Shown here: piece by piece, positions 8,460 through 14,482 of the stretch
Position numbering within the stretch: the stretch's first letter is position 1
Layout: every line of letters starts with the position of its first letter
Assembly: GCA_009827205.1 (NCBI GenBank)
Contig: WUAK01000022.1
Coordinates: 1-16,629, forward strand
DNA length: 16,629 nt
Source of the DNA: Phycisphaeraceae bacterium
Lineage (GTDB): Bacteria > Planctomycetota > Phycisphaerae > Phycisphaerales > UBA1924
Direction of reading: 5' to 3'
The notes under the pieces: generated by a model
Told to the model about the DNA's origin: nothing
Database searches by the model: none
Seen by the model: only the letters and a program-made list of their open reading frames with translations
Program-made: the position numbers and the translations under genes

Positions 8460-9702
8460 CGCGGTACACGTCTTCAAGCCGTGCGACCATCGACTCTGCC
8501 GCGAACTCCGCTTTACACCAGTCTCGTCCATGCTCCGCAAGTCTAGTGCGAAGCTCGTCGTCGTCGTAGAGCCTTGCGATGGAGTCACGGAGTCCCTTGA
8601 TATCGCCCTGTTCGACCAGAAGCCCGGTCTCTTCGTGCCTGCACGCCTCCCGCGTGCCGTCCGAGTCGTACGCGACCGGGCAGACACCCGTCAGGAGCGC
8701 CTGCGGAACTGTTCTGGGCAGCCCTTCGCGGTAGCTCGGGTGCGCCAGCACATCCATCGCCCGGATCATGGCCGGCACCCGCCCGGTCTCGACCAGGCCT
8801 GTCGCCACGAGCTGCGCCCGCACCCCAAGCTCGGACGCCTTGGCGAGCAGCCGGTCGCGCCACCAACCGTCACCCACCCAGAGCAGCTTCCAGTCGGGGT
8901 GGCTTCGGAGATCATCCGCGAGCGCGTCGAGGATGTCGTCGTGTCCCTTGTGCTGCGCAAGCCTCGCGACAGTCCCGATGACAAAGTCGTTCTCGCTGAG
9001 CCCGAGCTCGTCGCGGATCTCGCTCTTCGTCTCGCCCTCTTCTGCGCTGAGATAGGGCTTGATCTCCATCCCGCTGCGCACGGTCGTGTACAAACCCGGC
9101 GCGCCGATCCCGCGCGACAGGAACTGCTCGGTCATCGCGTCGGCGACACTGACGATAGTGTGGCACCGCTTTGCCGCGAATTTCTCGGCGATCTCGTAGA
9201 TCTTGTTGGTGAGCTTGATCTTCGCGCGGCTGAGCCCCCCGCCCTCAACGGGCATGAAGGGCGGCCCGTGAATCGTGTGCACGATCGCGGGCCGCGTTGT
9301 GCCCCCTATCCCCTTCTGGGGAGAGGGTTGGGGTGAGGGGGAAGCATCTCCAAACTTCCAGGCAGCCCATCGTCCGAGGACACCCGCCGTCGATGAATGC
9401 GTGTGCACAACGTCGGGCTGCACGTCGCGCAAGAGGTTCTTGAGATCGCGGTGGAAGCAGAAGTGGTCCCTGAGCGGGTTGAGCTCACGGACCATGTTGG
9501 GCAGCTCGTGCAGCGTGATCCCTCGCCCGTCGTCGGTCCGGAACGCGCGTGCTCTTTCGAGCATCGAGCCCTCGGGCCCGAAGATCGGTCCGTACGCGAG
9601 GTGCACATCGTGGCCGAGGCGCGCCTGGCCCTCGCACGAGAGGATCGTGTTCTCCTGACTCCCGCCCAGGATGAGGCGCGTCGAGATGTGCAGGATCCGC
9701 AT
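8419..9702 (-). CDS. GT4-family glycosyltransferase
   Basis: Retaining GT-B glycosyltransferase of 427 residues, expected to transfer a sugar from a nucleotide-sugar donor to an unknown acceptor, probably at the inner face of the membrane. The N-terminal acceptor domain begins MRILHISTRLILGGSQENT with the glycine loop. The C-terminal donor domain has GTVARLAQHKGHDDIL (about 243-258) and REGLPRTVPQAL (about 325-336). In the EX7E position the first Glu is E326 but the second is Gln334, a conservative variant. ATG 9702 is preferred to the in-frame TTG 9708. Residues about 119-137 (DASPSPQPSPQKGIGG...) are an insertion encoded by a palindromic repeat, between the helix after DVVHTHSSTAGVLG and the strand AIVHTIHG, where relatives have a short turn. 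It lies 27 bp after the SnoaL-like gene and overlaps the next gene by 41 bp. Products of such loci include surface polysaccharides; the acceptor cannot be told. Confidence 0.92.
   Translation of the reverse strand: MRILHISTRLILGGSQENTILSCEGQARLGHDVHLAYGPIFGPEGSMLERARAFRTDDGRGITLHELPNMVRELNPLRDHFCFHRDLKNLLRDVQPDVVHTHSSTAGVLGRWAAWKFGDASPSPQPSPQKGIGGTTRPAIVHTIHGPPFMPVEGGGLSRAKIKLTNKIYEIAEKFAAKRCHTIVSVADAMTEQFLSRGIGAPGLYTTVRSGMEIKPYLSAEEGETKSEIRDELGLSENDFVIGTVARLAQHKGHDDILDALADDLRSHPDWKLLWVGDGWWRDRLLAKASELGVRAQLVATGLVETGRVPAMIRAMDVLAHPSYREGLPRTVPQALLTGVCPVAYDSDGTREACRHEETGLLVEQGDIKGLRDSIARLYDDDELRTRLAEHGRDWCKAEFAAESMVARLEDVYRGAMVLAGRAGCAG
9292..9348 (-). repeat. Palindromic GC-rich repeat inserted in frame in the glycosyltransferase gene
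   Basis: The core is a hairpin, CCCTATCCCC (9304-9313), TTCT loop, GGGGAGAGGG (9318-9327), with one A-G mismatch, followed by GTTGGGGTGAGGGGG. Read on the minus strand it encodes SPSPQPSPQKG-IGG. Nucleotide and peptide character match a widely dispersed bacterial palindromic repeat usually seen between genes, where it gives spurious SPHPNPLPxGEG-like peptides (recalled knowledge, not searched). The insert keeps the reading frame. Confidence 0.75.
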
Positions 9703-9729
9703 CGGCAAGCTGCAGATACGGTACTCGCC

Positions 9730-10080
9730 TCAGCCCTGGTTGTAGTAGAAACGCTCGTGGACGATCTTGCCCTTATCGTTCCATCGGGCGACGACGACCT
9801 GCTCGACGTGGTAGTCCTTGCCGTCGGTGCCGACCCAGTCCATGACGTTCTCGTAGATGGAGGTATCGCCGTCGACTGCGACCGCGCGGGCCTCGAAGTT
9901 CTTGAACTCCTTGACGGAATCGACGAATCCCTGCTCGCGCTCGAGGTTCGCCGCCAGGCCGACCGTGTCGCCGTAGGCGGGCTCGGTCATGACCGTGTCC
10001 TCGGCGTAGAACTCCTTCATCGCGTCCATGATCCTGCCGCCGCGGACGTACTCGAGCAACTCGTTGATCCTGACTGACAT
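9730..10080 (-). CDS. SnoaL-like / NTF2-fold small protein
   Basis: 116-residue cytosolic protein with the SnoaL-like pattern of the NTF2-like superfamily: an N-terminal helix (INELLEYVRGGRIMDAMKEFY), AEDTVMTEP, then alternating strands ending in VVVARWNDKGKIVHERFYY. The family forms a cone-shaped pocket used for binding or for isomerase/cyclase-like chemistry; the substrate cannot be predicted here. ATG 10080 is preceded by AAGGAG at 10088-10093 with 7-nt spacing, one of the best ribosome sites in the window. A perfect palindrome lies 41-58 bp upstream of the start and overlaps a TAATAT -10-like box, so expression is probably controlled by a dimeric repressor or activator. The glycosyltransferase follows after 27 bp. 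Confidence 0.85.
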   Translation of the reverse strand: MSVRINELLEYVRGGRIMDAMKEFYAEDTVMTEPAYGDTVGLAANLEREQGFVDSVKEFKNFEARAVAVDGDTSIYENVMDWVGTDGKDYHVEQVVVARWNDKGKIVHERFYYNQG

Positions 10081-10116
10081 GACTCGGCTCCTTGGTCTGG
10101 GGCCAGATGGGCCCGA

Positions 10117-10138
10117 ATATTAGTTGTTCAAACAACTA
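10117..10138 (-). promoter_or_regulatory. Palindromic operator overlapping the SnoaL-gene promoter
   Basis: TAGTTGTT (10121-10128), CA, AACAACTA (10131-10138) is a perfect 8-bp inverted repeat with a 2-bp centre. On the minus strand it runs into TAATAT (10122-10117), a good -10 candidate about 36 bp upstream of the SnoaL ATG; no convincing -35 box is seen. Size, symmetry and placement fit the binding site of a homodimeric MarR- or TetR-type regulator. The partial TetR-like gene at the window end is one conceivable but unproven partner. Confidence 0.6.
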
Positions 10139-10159
10139 TATCGTCTAAAGACCAGCCAA

Positions 10160-10681
10160 TCATGCACCCGGGCGAAAAATTTTGAAATGCCGAAGCTCTT
10201 CGCCGCCGTAATAGGCGTTTGTGGTCCCCAGATCGTCGAATCCGAGGCCCAGGAGCACTTTCTGGGACGCGGTGTTGCCCATGTCCGTGACGCCCAGGAG
10301 CTCGTCGATCTCGGTTTCCCGCCACACCGATCCGAGGACAGCTTTGCCCGCCTCCTTGGCGTATCCCTGCCCCCAAACGCTCGGGCGGTAGCGGTAGGCC
10401 AGCTCGATCTCGGGGCCTTCCCAGTTGTAAGGGAGGATGCCGCAGTCCCCGATGATCTCGCCCGTGTCTCTCAGGGTGACGGTCATCAGCGAGACACCCT
10501 GCTCGTTGAAGAAGGCGATGCGCTTGCGGAGAGATGCCTCGACCATCGCGAGATCGCGCGGCGCACCGTCGCCGATGTACTTCATCGCCAGTGGATCGCT
10601 GAAGACGCCCTCGTAGAGATCCCGCGCATCCGACTCGAGCGGCTCGCGGATGATCAATCGCTTGGTGACGAGCTGGAGCAT
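10160..10681 (-). CDS. GNAT acetyltransferase, RimJ/RimL type
   Basis: 173-residue cytosolic GNAT enzyme (Acetyltransf_3 type) predicted to move acetyl from acetyl-CoA to an amine, which could be a ribosomal or other protein N terminus or a small molecule. It opens with TKRLIIREPLESDARDLYE, typical of the RimJ/RimL group, and has the acetyl-CoA pyrophosphate loop as WGQGYA (103-108) within YRYRPSVWGQGYAKEAGKAV and the late NTASQKVLLGLGF motif (136-148). It is full length with ATG 10681; no strong Shine-Dalgarno is visible. A 79-bp gap containing a promoter-like palindrome separates it from the downstream SnoaL gene, so the two are probably separate transcripts. Confidence 0.9.
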   Translation of the reverse strand: MLQLVTKRLIIREPLESDARDLYEGVFSDPLAMKYIGDGAPRDLAMVEASLRKRIAFFNEQGVSLMTVTLRDTGEIIGDCGILPYNWEGPEIELAYRYRPSVWGQGYAKEAGKAVLGSVWRETEIDELLGVTDMGNTASQKVLLGLGFDDLGTTNAYYGGEELRHFKIFRPGA

Positions 10682-10770
10682 GGCTCAGAGAGCGTACGCC
10701 CGCACTCAGGGCATGTATTTGTTGTGAGGCCGACCAGGAAGTAGCCGCGGATTCCCTTGTTGCCCGCAGG
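10682..10770 (-). pseudogene. Possible remnant of a zinc-ribbon protein C terminus
   Basis: On the minus strand, in a frame overlapping the start of the acetyltransferase gene, the sequence reads IRGYFLVGLTTNTCPECGRTLSEP. This resembles the GYDLxG...CPECG zinc-ribbon tails common in planctomycete proteins (recalled knowledge). The frame is closed upstream by TGA at 10771-10773 with no start codon, exactly where AT-rich DNA begins, and continues to TGA at 10654. It looks like a short tail left after truncation, but the segment is too brief for certainty. Confidence 0.3.
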
Positions 10771-10786
10771 TCAATAAATGCTGAGA

Positions 10787-10815
10787 TTGATTCGCTACGA
10801 CGCGTTCTTTATATG
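10787..10815 (+). promoter_or_regulatory. Candidate sigma70-type promoter of the SUFU-domain gene
   Basis: TTGATT (10787-10792), a 17-bp spacer and TATATG (10810-10815) make a good -35/-10 pair in the AT-rich leader. Transcription would start only 0-5 bases before ATG 10824, and no Shine-Dalgarno sequence is present, so the transcript would be almost leaderless. A shifted -10 (TATGAT, 10813-10818) gives the same conclusion. Confidence 0.4.
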
Positions 10816-10823
10816 ATGCAACG

Positions 10824-11414
10824 ATGTCAGAAGTTCCTCCAATACACAAGAAGATCGCTTGGCACATCAGAGATTGCTTCGGCGGGGATATGACAGTCAA
10901 AAATTATTATGGGGATAACGACAACATCACCATCGACATACTTCGTTGTGAAGCATCTCCCTACGAAGGGGTGGCAAGCTTTTCAACCGTAGGACTATCG
11001 GATATGTTGGGCTGGGAGAGTTCCGATGGAACGCCATTTGGGATTGAATTGGTCGGTGCCGCGCATGACGCATTTGACGAGTTTGCGAATTTACTCGCCT
11101 CTGCAGCAAGGATGGTCAAAAGACTAGAAATTCATTGCAAGCCACACCAGATACTTGAGGGTGTAGTTGCAGATTACGAAGTATCTTCAACCATGTGCCA
11201 TATGATTTGTGTGGATCCATTCTTGTGGAATCCTGGCCCAGAGACGCTAGATCTCGGGGAAACTATGACCGTGTGGCTTCAGGTATTACCCATTTCGGAA
11301 AGAGAATTTCAGTATTCACAATCAAATGGACCAGAAGCGATGCTCGATCAACTCGGATCGGCGGGATATGACATACTCGATCTGAACCGGCCCTGTTCCG
11401 CAAGTACGAGTTGA
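10824..11414 (+). CDS. SUFU-domain protein, probable orphan immunity protein
   Basis: 196-residue cytosolic protein with features of the bacterial SUFU (Suppressor-of-fused-like) domain: FSTVGLSDM and GIELVG (about 53-77), DEFANLLASAARMV (about 84-97), the middle strand region with MICVDPFLW, WLQVLPISEREF (about 150-161), GPEAMLDQL and a closing DILDLNRP. Bacterial SUFU proteins have been predicted, by comparative genomics of polymorphic toxin systems, to be immunity proteins that neutralise secreted nuclease or other toxins; no biochemical role can be shown here. No toxin gene is in the window. The gene is visibly AT-richer than its neighbours (about half A+T by eye, with many A/T third positions), which suggests recent transfer. 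ATG 10824 lacks a Shine-Dalgarno site. truA converges on it 69 bp away. Confidence 0.75.
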   Translation: MSEVPPIHKKIAWHIRDCFGGDMTVKNYYGDNDNITIDILRCEASPYEGVASFSTVGLSDMLGWESSDGTPFGIELVGAAHDAFDEFANLLASAARMVKRLEIHCKPHQILEGVVADYEVSSTMCHMICVDPFLWNPGPETLDLGETMTVWLQVLPISEREFQYSQSNGPEAMLDQLGSAGYDILDLNRPCSASTS

Positions 11415-11483
11415 TGAGCGGGCGAGGGGGCACCCATGGACGGAGTGTGTCGGTAGTGCTCGCGCACTCACGAATTTGTCTCC

Positions 11484-12380
11484 TTAGTACCGAATCCACT
11501 CAAGCCTCAGCCCCTGCGGCGGGAGCGTTGGCCCCGCGTTTCGGCGGTCTTTGCTCTCGATGATTGAGCCGATCGCGTCCGGCGCGATCTTGCCTCGGCC
11601 GACCTCCATCATCGTGCCCGCGATGATGCGCACCATGTTGTAGAGGAACCCGCTGCCCGAGACGCGGATGACGAAGCGGCAACCAATATCTGAGAATGAC
11701 TCAGTGGGGGCGGCGTCCCGCCGCCCATTGTGAGCGTCTTCATCGGGGCTGGCAGGGCGGCGAGACGCCACCCCCACCTGGTCAACCTGCTCAACCGTGC
11801 AGCTAAAGATCGTGCGCACGGTTGTGGTCCTGCCGTGGTTGATCTGCGCGAATGCCGCGAAGTCGTGCTCGCCGACCATCGCCGCCGCGGCTTGCTGCAT
11901 GCTCGCAAGGTCCAGCTCGTACCACGTGTGGAAGACGTACGCCCTGTCCCAGAGCGGGCGGACCGGGCCGCACTCGATGGTGTAGGTGTACTCCTTCTCC
12001 GCGGCGCCCCCGATCGGGTTGAAGTCGTGGGGGACTACATCCGCGCCGGTGATCAGCACATCGCGGGGGAGCTTGCTGTTGAGCGCCTTGACGAGCGACT
12101 CCGTGCCGCGCGATTCGGGCCAGCCGATGCCTTTATCTTCGATGGGCTCGCTGGTGAATGCCGCGACCTGCCCGAGCGCGTGCACGCCCGAGTCGGTTCG
12201 GCTGGCGCCCATGACCACCACGTCCTCGCGCAGCACGTTGCGGACTGTCTCTTCGACCACGCCCTGCACGGTTCGCAGCGTTGTCCGGCGGGTCGGGTCG
12301 TCCGGATCGGGCGGCTCCTGTTTCTGCCAGCCGCAGAACTCGGTGCCGTCGTAAGCGATGGTGAGCTTGTACCTGGGCAC
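11484..12380 (-). CDS. truA: tRNA pseudouridine synthase A
   Basis: Isomerises uridine to pseudouridine at positions 38-40 of the tRNA anticodon stem. The 298-residue protein (family usual 245-270) begins YKLTIAYDGTEFCGWQKQ and carries the catalytic aspartate D63 in GASRTDSGVHALGQV. AEKEYTYTI (127-135), HDFAAFAQ (172-179) and GSGFLYNMVRIIAGT (242-256) complete the family pattern. The extra length comes from residues about 22-36 (a Pro/Asp/Arg loop) and a clear insertion at about 203-230 encoded by a GC-rich palindromic repeat, just before the strand CRFVIRVSG. The catalytic core is not interrupted, so the enzyme is probably active. The start is GTG 12380, one base after the stop of the 68-residue membrane-protein gene, implying coupled translation. 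Confidence 0.96.
   Translation of the reverse strand: MPRYKLTIAYDGTEFCGWQKQEPPDPDDPTRRTTLRTVQGVVEETVRNVLREDVVVMGASRTDSGVHALGQVAAFTSEPIEDKGIGWPESRGTESLVKALNSKLPRDVLITGADVVPHDFNPIGGAAEKEYTYTIECGPVRPLWDRAYVFHTWYELDLASMQQAAAAMVGEHDFAAFAQINHGRTTTVRTIFSCTVEQVDQVGVASRRPASPDEDAHNGRRDAAPTESFSDIGCRFVIRVSGSGFLYNMVRIIAGTMMEVGRGKIAPDAIGSIIESKDRRNAGPTLPPQGLRLEWIRY
11700..11776 (-). repeat. Double-hairpin GC-rich repeat inserted in frame in truA
   Basis: Two hairpins flank a unique centre. The first is perfect: GGGCGGCG (11708-11715), TCC, CGCCGCCC (11719-11726). The second is GGGCGGCG (11755-11762), AGA, CGCCACCC (11766-11773), with one mismatch; both share the GGGCGGCG left arm. The minus strand reads ASRRPASPDEDAHNGRRDAAPT within TruA, where relatives have only a short turn. 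The arrangement looks like a small palindromic repeat element of the REP/MITE kind that happens to keep the frame. Confidence 0.7.
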
Positions 12381-12381
12381 G

Positions 12382-12588
12382 CTACCGCTCGCCGTCCGCG
12401 CTGGGCTCAGAGTCGGTGTCGGACCTGATCACACGCACCTCGCCCTTGTCCTTCTTACGCTTTGGCCCGAAGCGACCCTTCTCAGACTCCGCCCACCTGT
12501 CCGACCAGCGGAACCAGTAGTACGTGAAGGGCGTCCCGATCACGATGATCGCGATGATGCTGAGAATGGTTGGGAGGAAGAGGTTCAC
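12382..12588 (-). CDS. Small single-pass membrane protein of unknown function
   Basis: 68 residues, not recognised. Residues about 3-22 (LFLPTILSIIAIIVIGTPFT) form one transmembrane helix, followed by YYWFRWSDRWAESEKGRFGPKRKKDKG, an aromatic then strongly basic segment that should lie in the cytoplasm, and an acidic/serine tail. The start is GTG 12588, supported by GAGGT about 8 bases upstream; the gene begins 30 bp after the nuoG stop and ends one base before truA. The spacing supports a real gene in a nuoG-orf-truA operon. A link to the respiratory complex is possible only by position. Confidence 0.7.
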   Translation of the reverse strand: MNLFLPTILSIIAIIVIGTPFTYYWFRWSDRWAESEKGRFGPKRKKDKGEVRVIRSDTDSEPSADGER

Positions 12589-12618
12589 GAAACCGACCTC
12601 GGTCTGCTGACCGGAGCT

Positions 12619-14373
12619 TTATAGCTCCACCATCTCCATGTCCGGCTCCTGCTGGACATCGGTCACGGGCATCGAGACTTCCGTCACGAACACGCCGAGC
12701 GAGGCGCTCGCCTGCGCCATCTCGCGGCGGGTGTCGGCGGCGTTGTAGAGCCTCGTCGACTGCGTGCGCGTCTCGACCGAAGTCGGCACCTGCCCCGGCG
12801 CTTCGTCAACGCGCGAGACGGTTTTCTCAACTGCGCCGAACCGGTCGCCCTTGAGCAGGCTCAGCATGTCGATCGCGATCTGCGCCTCGGGCTTGCTGTT
12901 CTCGGAGACGGGGACCGCCTGCTCGAACGCCTGGATGGTGTTGCCCGCGTTCTCGAACGTGCCCGCCTTCTCGGCCCACGTCGCGCCGGTCAGCACGATG
13001 TCGGCCTTGTCCATCACGCGGCGCTGGTGCGTGTCGATCAGAACCGTGAACACGTTGTCCAGCGAATCGGCGAACGACTGGTCGGCCCACTCGCCCGGGT
13101 AGTTGCCCGTCACGATCGCAGCCCCGAACTCGCCCGCCGCCAGCTTCTTCGCCGCGGCGTCGAAGTCGTGCACGCCCTTGTTGAACGACTCCAGCACCCG
13201 CCGCACGCCGCGGGCGTTGGGAGCCTTCTCGGCATACATGACGAACGCGCCCTCGTCGCCTGGCTTGGCGCCCCTCGGGAACGCCTTGTCCTCGCCCCTG
13301 AATGGGACGTGACCGACAGCAAACTCGGCGCCGGGGTCGATCTCGTCGGCGAGCTTGGCGAGTTGGTACGCGTCCTCGCAGCTGAGCATCGGGCTGACGA
13401 TCAGGAGCGTCTTGGTGCCCTCGCCCTTGGCTTTCTTGAGTCCCTCGATCGCCTCGTCGTACGCCTGCGCAAAGGTGCACTCGTCGAGCGCGCCGAAGCG
13501 TCGGCGGTAGGGGGTCTCGAGCCTGTCCTCGTGGACGTGCTTCCAGCCGTAACGGACCTCGTCGGTGATCCACCATCTGTTGATGGCCATGTTTGTGCGT
13601 GGCTTGAGGCGATAGACCTTGCCCTCGTTGTGCTCGATGGTGATGTTGTCGCCCGAGGCGGTGATGCCGTCGATAGAGGGCGTGCCCTTGAGGAACCACA
13701 CGCGCTGTGCAAAGAGGAAGTCCTTGTCGAGCAGCGCGCCGACGGGGCACAGGTCGATCACGTTGGCGCTGATCTCGTTGTCGAGCGGCACACCCGGGAA
13801 GACGTCGATCTCGCTCTTGTTGCCCCGGCCGTGGATTGAGAGTTCCGCGGTGCCCGCGACCTCGCGCGTGAACCGAACGCAGCGTGTGCACATGATGCAG
13901 CGGTCGGAGTAGATGTAGACGTTGGGCCCAAGGTCCTTCTTGGCCTGCTTGACCTTGGATTCCTGGAAGCGCGACACGCCCCGACCGTACTCGAAGCTGT
14001 AGTCCTGAAGTTCGCACTCGCCAGCCTGGTCACAGACCGGGCAATCGAGCGGGTGATTGATGAGCAGGTACTCCATGACCGCTTTCTGGTTGGCGACGGC
14101 TCTCGGGTTGTCGGTGTAGACGACCATGCCGTCGGCGGCATCGGTCGAGCAGGTCGGCTGGAGCTTGCCGCCCATCTGGGGTTCGAGCTTGCCCTCGTTG
14201 CGGGGGTTGGGTGCCCAGACCTCGCCCAGGCAGATCCGGCACTGCGCCGGGATCGACAGCGAGTCGTGGTAGCAGTAATAAGGAACCTTGACGGAGTTGT
14301 TGTTGGCGACCTCGAGGATCTTCTGACCCTGCTCGAACTCGCACTCGACGCCGTTAATGGTGATCTTGGGCAT
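12619..14373 (-). CDS. nuoG: NADH-quinone oxidoreductase subunit G (short form, no N7 cluster)
   Basis: Iron-sulfur subunit of the peripheral arm of respiratory complex I, passing electrons from the flavin towards quinone on the cytoplasmic side. The ligands for three clusters are visible: [2Fe-2S] N1b C34, C45, C48, C75 (longer than usual last gap because of the loop PNPRNEGKLEPQMGGK); [4Fe-4S] N5 with its His ligand, H107, C111, C114, C120; and [4Fe-4S] N4 C159, C162, C165, C209. The N7 cysteines found in E. coli are absent: the segment reads ITASGDNITIEHNEGKVYRL (about 237-256). The C-terminal molybdopterin-type domain is cut down, giving 584 residues against about 700 in mitochondria and 900 in E. 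coli. ATG 14373 begins MPKITINGVECEF; the Shine-Dalgarno is weak. It is separated upstream by a terminator and has no other nuo gene beside it. Confidence 0.95.
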   Translation of the reverse strand: MPKITINGVECEFEQGQKILEVANNNSVKVPYYCYHDSLSIPAQCRICLGEVWAPNPRNEGKLEPQMGGKLQPTCSTDAADGMVVYTDNPRAVANQKAVMEYLLINHPLDCPVCDQAGECELQDYSFEYGRGVSRFQESKVKQAKKDLGPNVYIYSDRCIMCTRCVRFTREVAGTAELSIHGRGNKSEIDVFPGVPLDNEISANVIDLCPVGALLDKDFLFAQRVWFLKGTPSIDGITASGDNITIEHNEGKVYRLKPRTNMAINRWWITDEVRYGWKHVHEDRLETPYRRRFGALDECTFAQAYDEAIEGLKKAKGEGTKTLLIVSPMLSCEDAYQLAKLADEIDPGAEFAVGHVPFRGEDKAFPRGAKPGDEGAFVMYAEKAPNARGVRRVLESFNKGVHDFDAAAKKLAAGEFGAAIVTGNYPGEWADQSFADSLDNVFTVLIDTHQRRVMDKADIVLTGATWAEKAGTFENAGNTIQAFEQAVPVSENSKPEAQIAIDMLSLLKGDRFGAVEKTVSRVDEAPGQVPTSVETRTQSTRLYNAADTRREMAQASASLGVFVTEVSMPVTDVQQEPDMEMVEL

Positions 14374-14415
14374 AGCCGGGGATCGTAGCAGGCCTGATGG
14401 GGATGCGGGGGAGCC

Positions 14416-14456
14416 AAAAACGACCCGAGGGGACGACTCTGTGCCGTCCCCTCGGG
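14416..14456 (-). terminator. Rho-independent terminator of the SYLF lipoprotein gene
   Basis: Perfect 12-bp stem CCCGAGGGGACG (14424-14435) with CGTCCCCTCGGG (14445-14456), a 9-nt loop, and on the minus strand a GTCGTTTTTGG tail. It starts 27 bp after the stop at 14483 and separates that gene from nuoG. Confidence 0.88.
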
Positions 14457-14482
14457 GGTGTTCCGGAGCTGCAACGTGACGA

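Noticed and set aside
8460..8687. 76-residue N-terminal extension of the helical protein to ATG 8687
   Set aside because: It lies within glycosyltransferase coding sequence, has shadow-like Arg/Ser/Thr composition, and would bury the signal peptide.
8206..9336. Long plus-strand open frame opposite the glycosyltransferase and the helical protein gene
   Set aside because: It spans two well-supported minus-strand genes, has low-complexity Arg/Pro/Leu composition with no domain, and arises from GC-rich codon bias.
11455..11468. AGTGC/GCACT hairpin between the SUFU gene and truA
   Set aside because: A 5-bp stem without a clear T-tract is too weak to call a terminator.
12827..14017. 396-residue minus-strand frame inside nuoG
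   Set aside because: Extremely Arg/Gly/Gln-rich out-of-frame shadow; the nuoG frame has intact Fe-S motifs.
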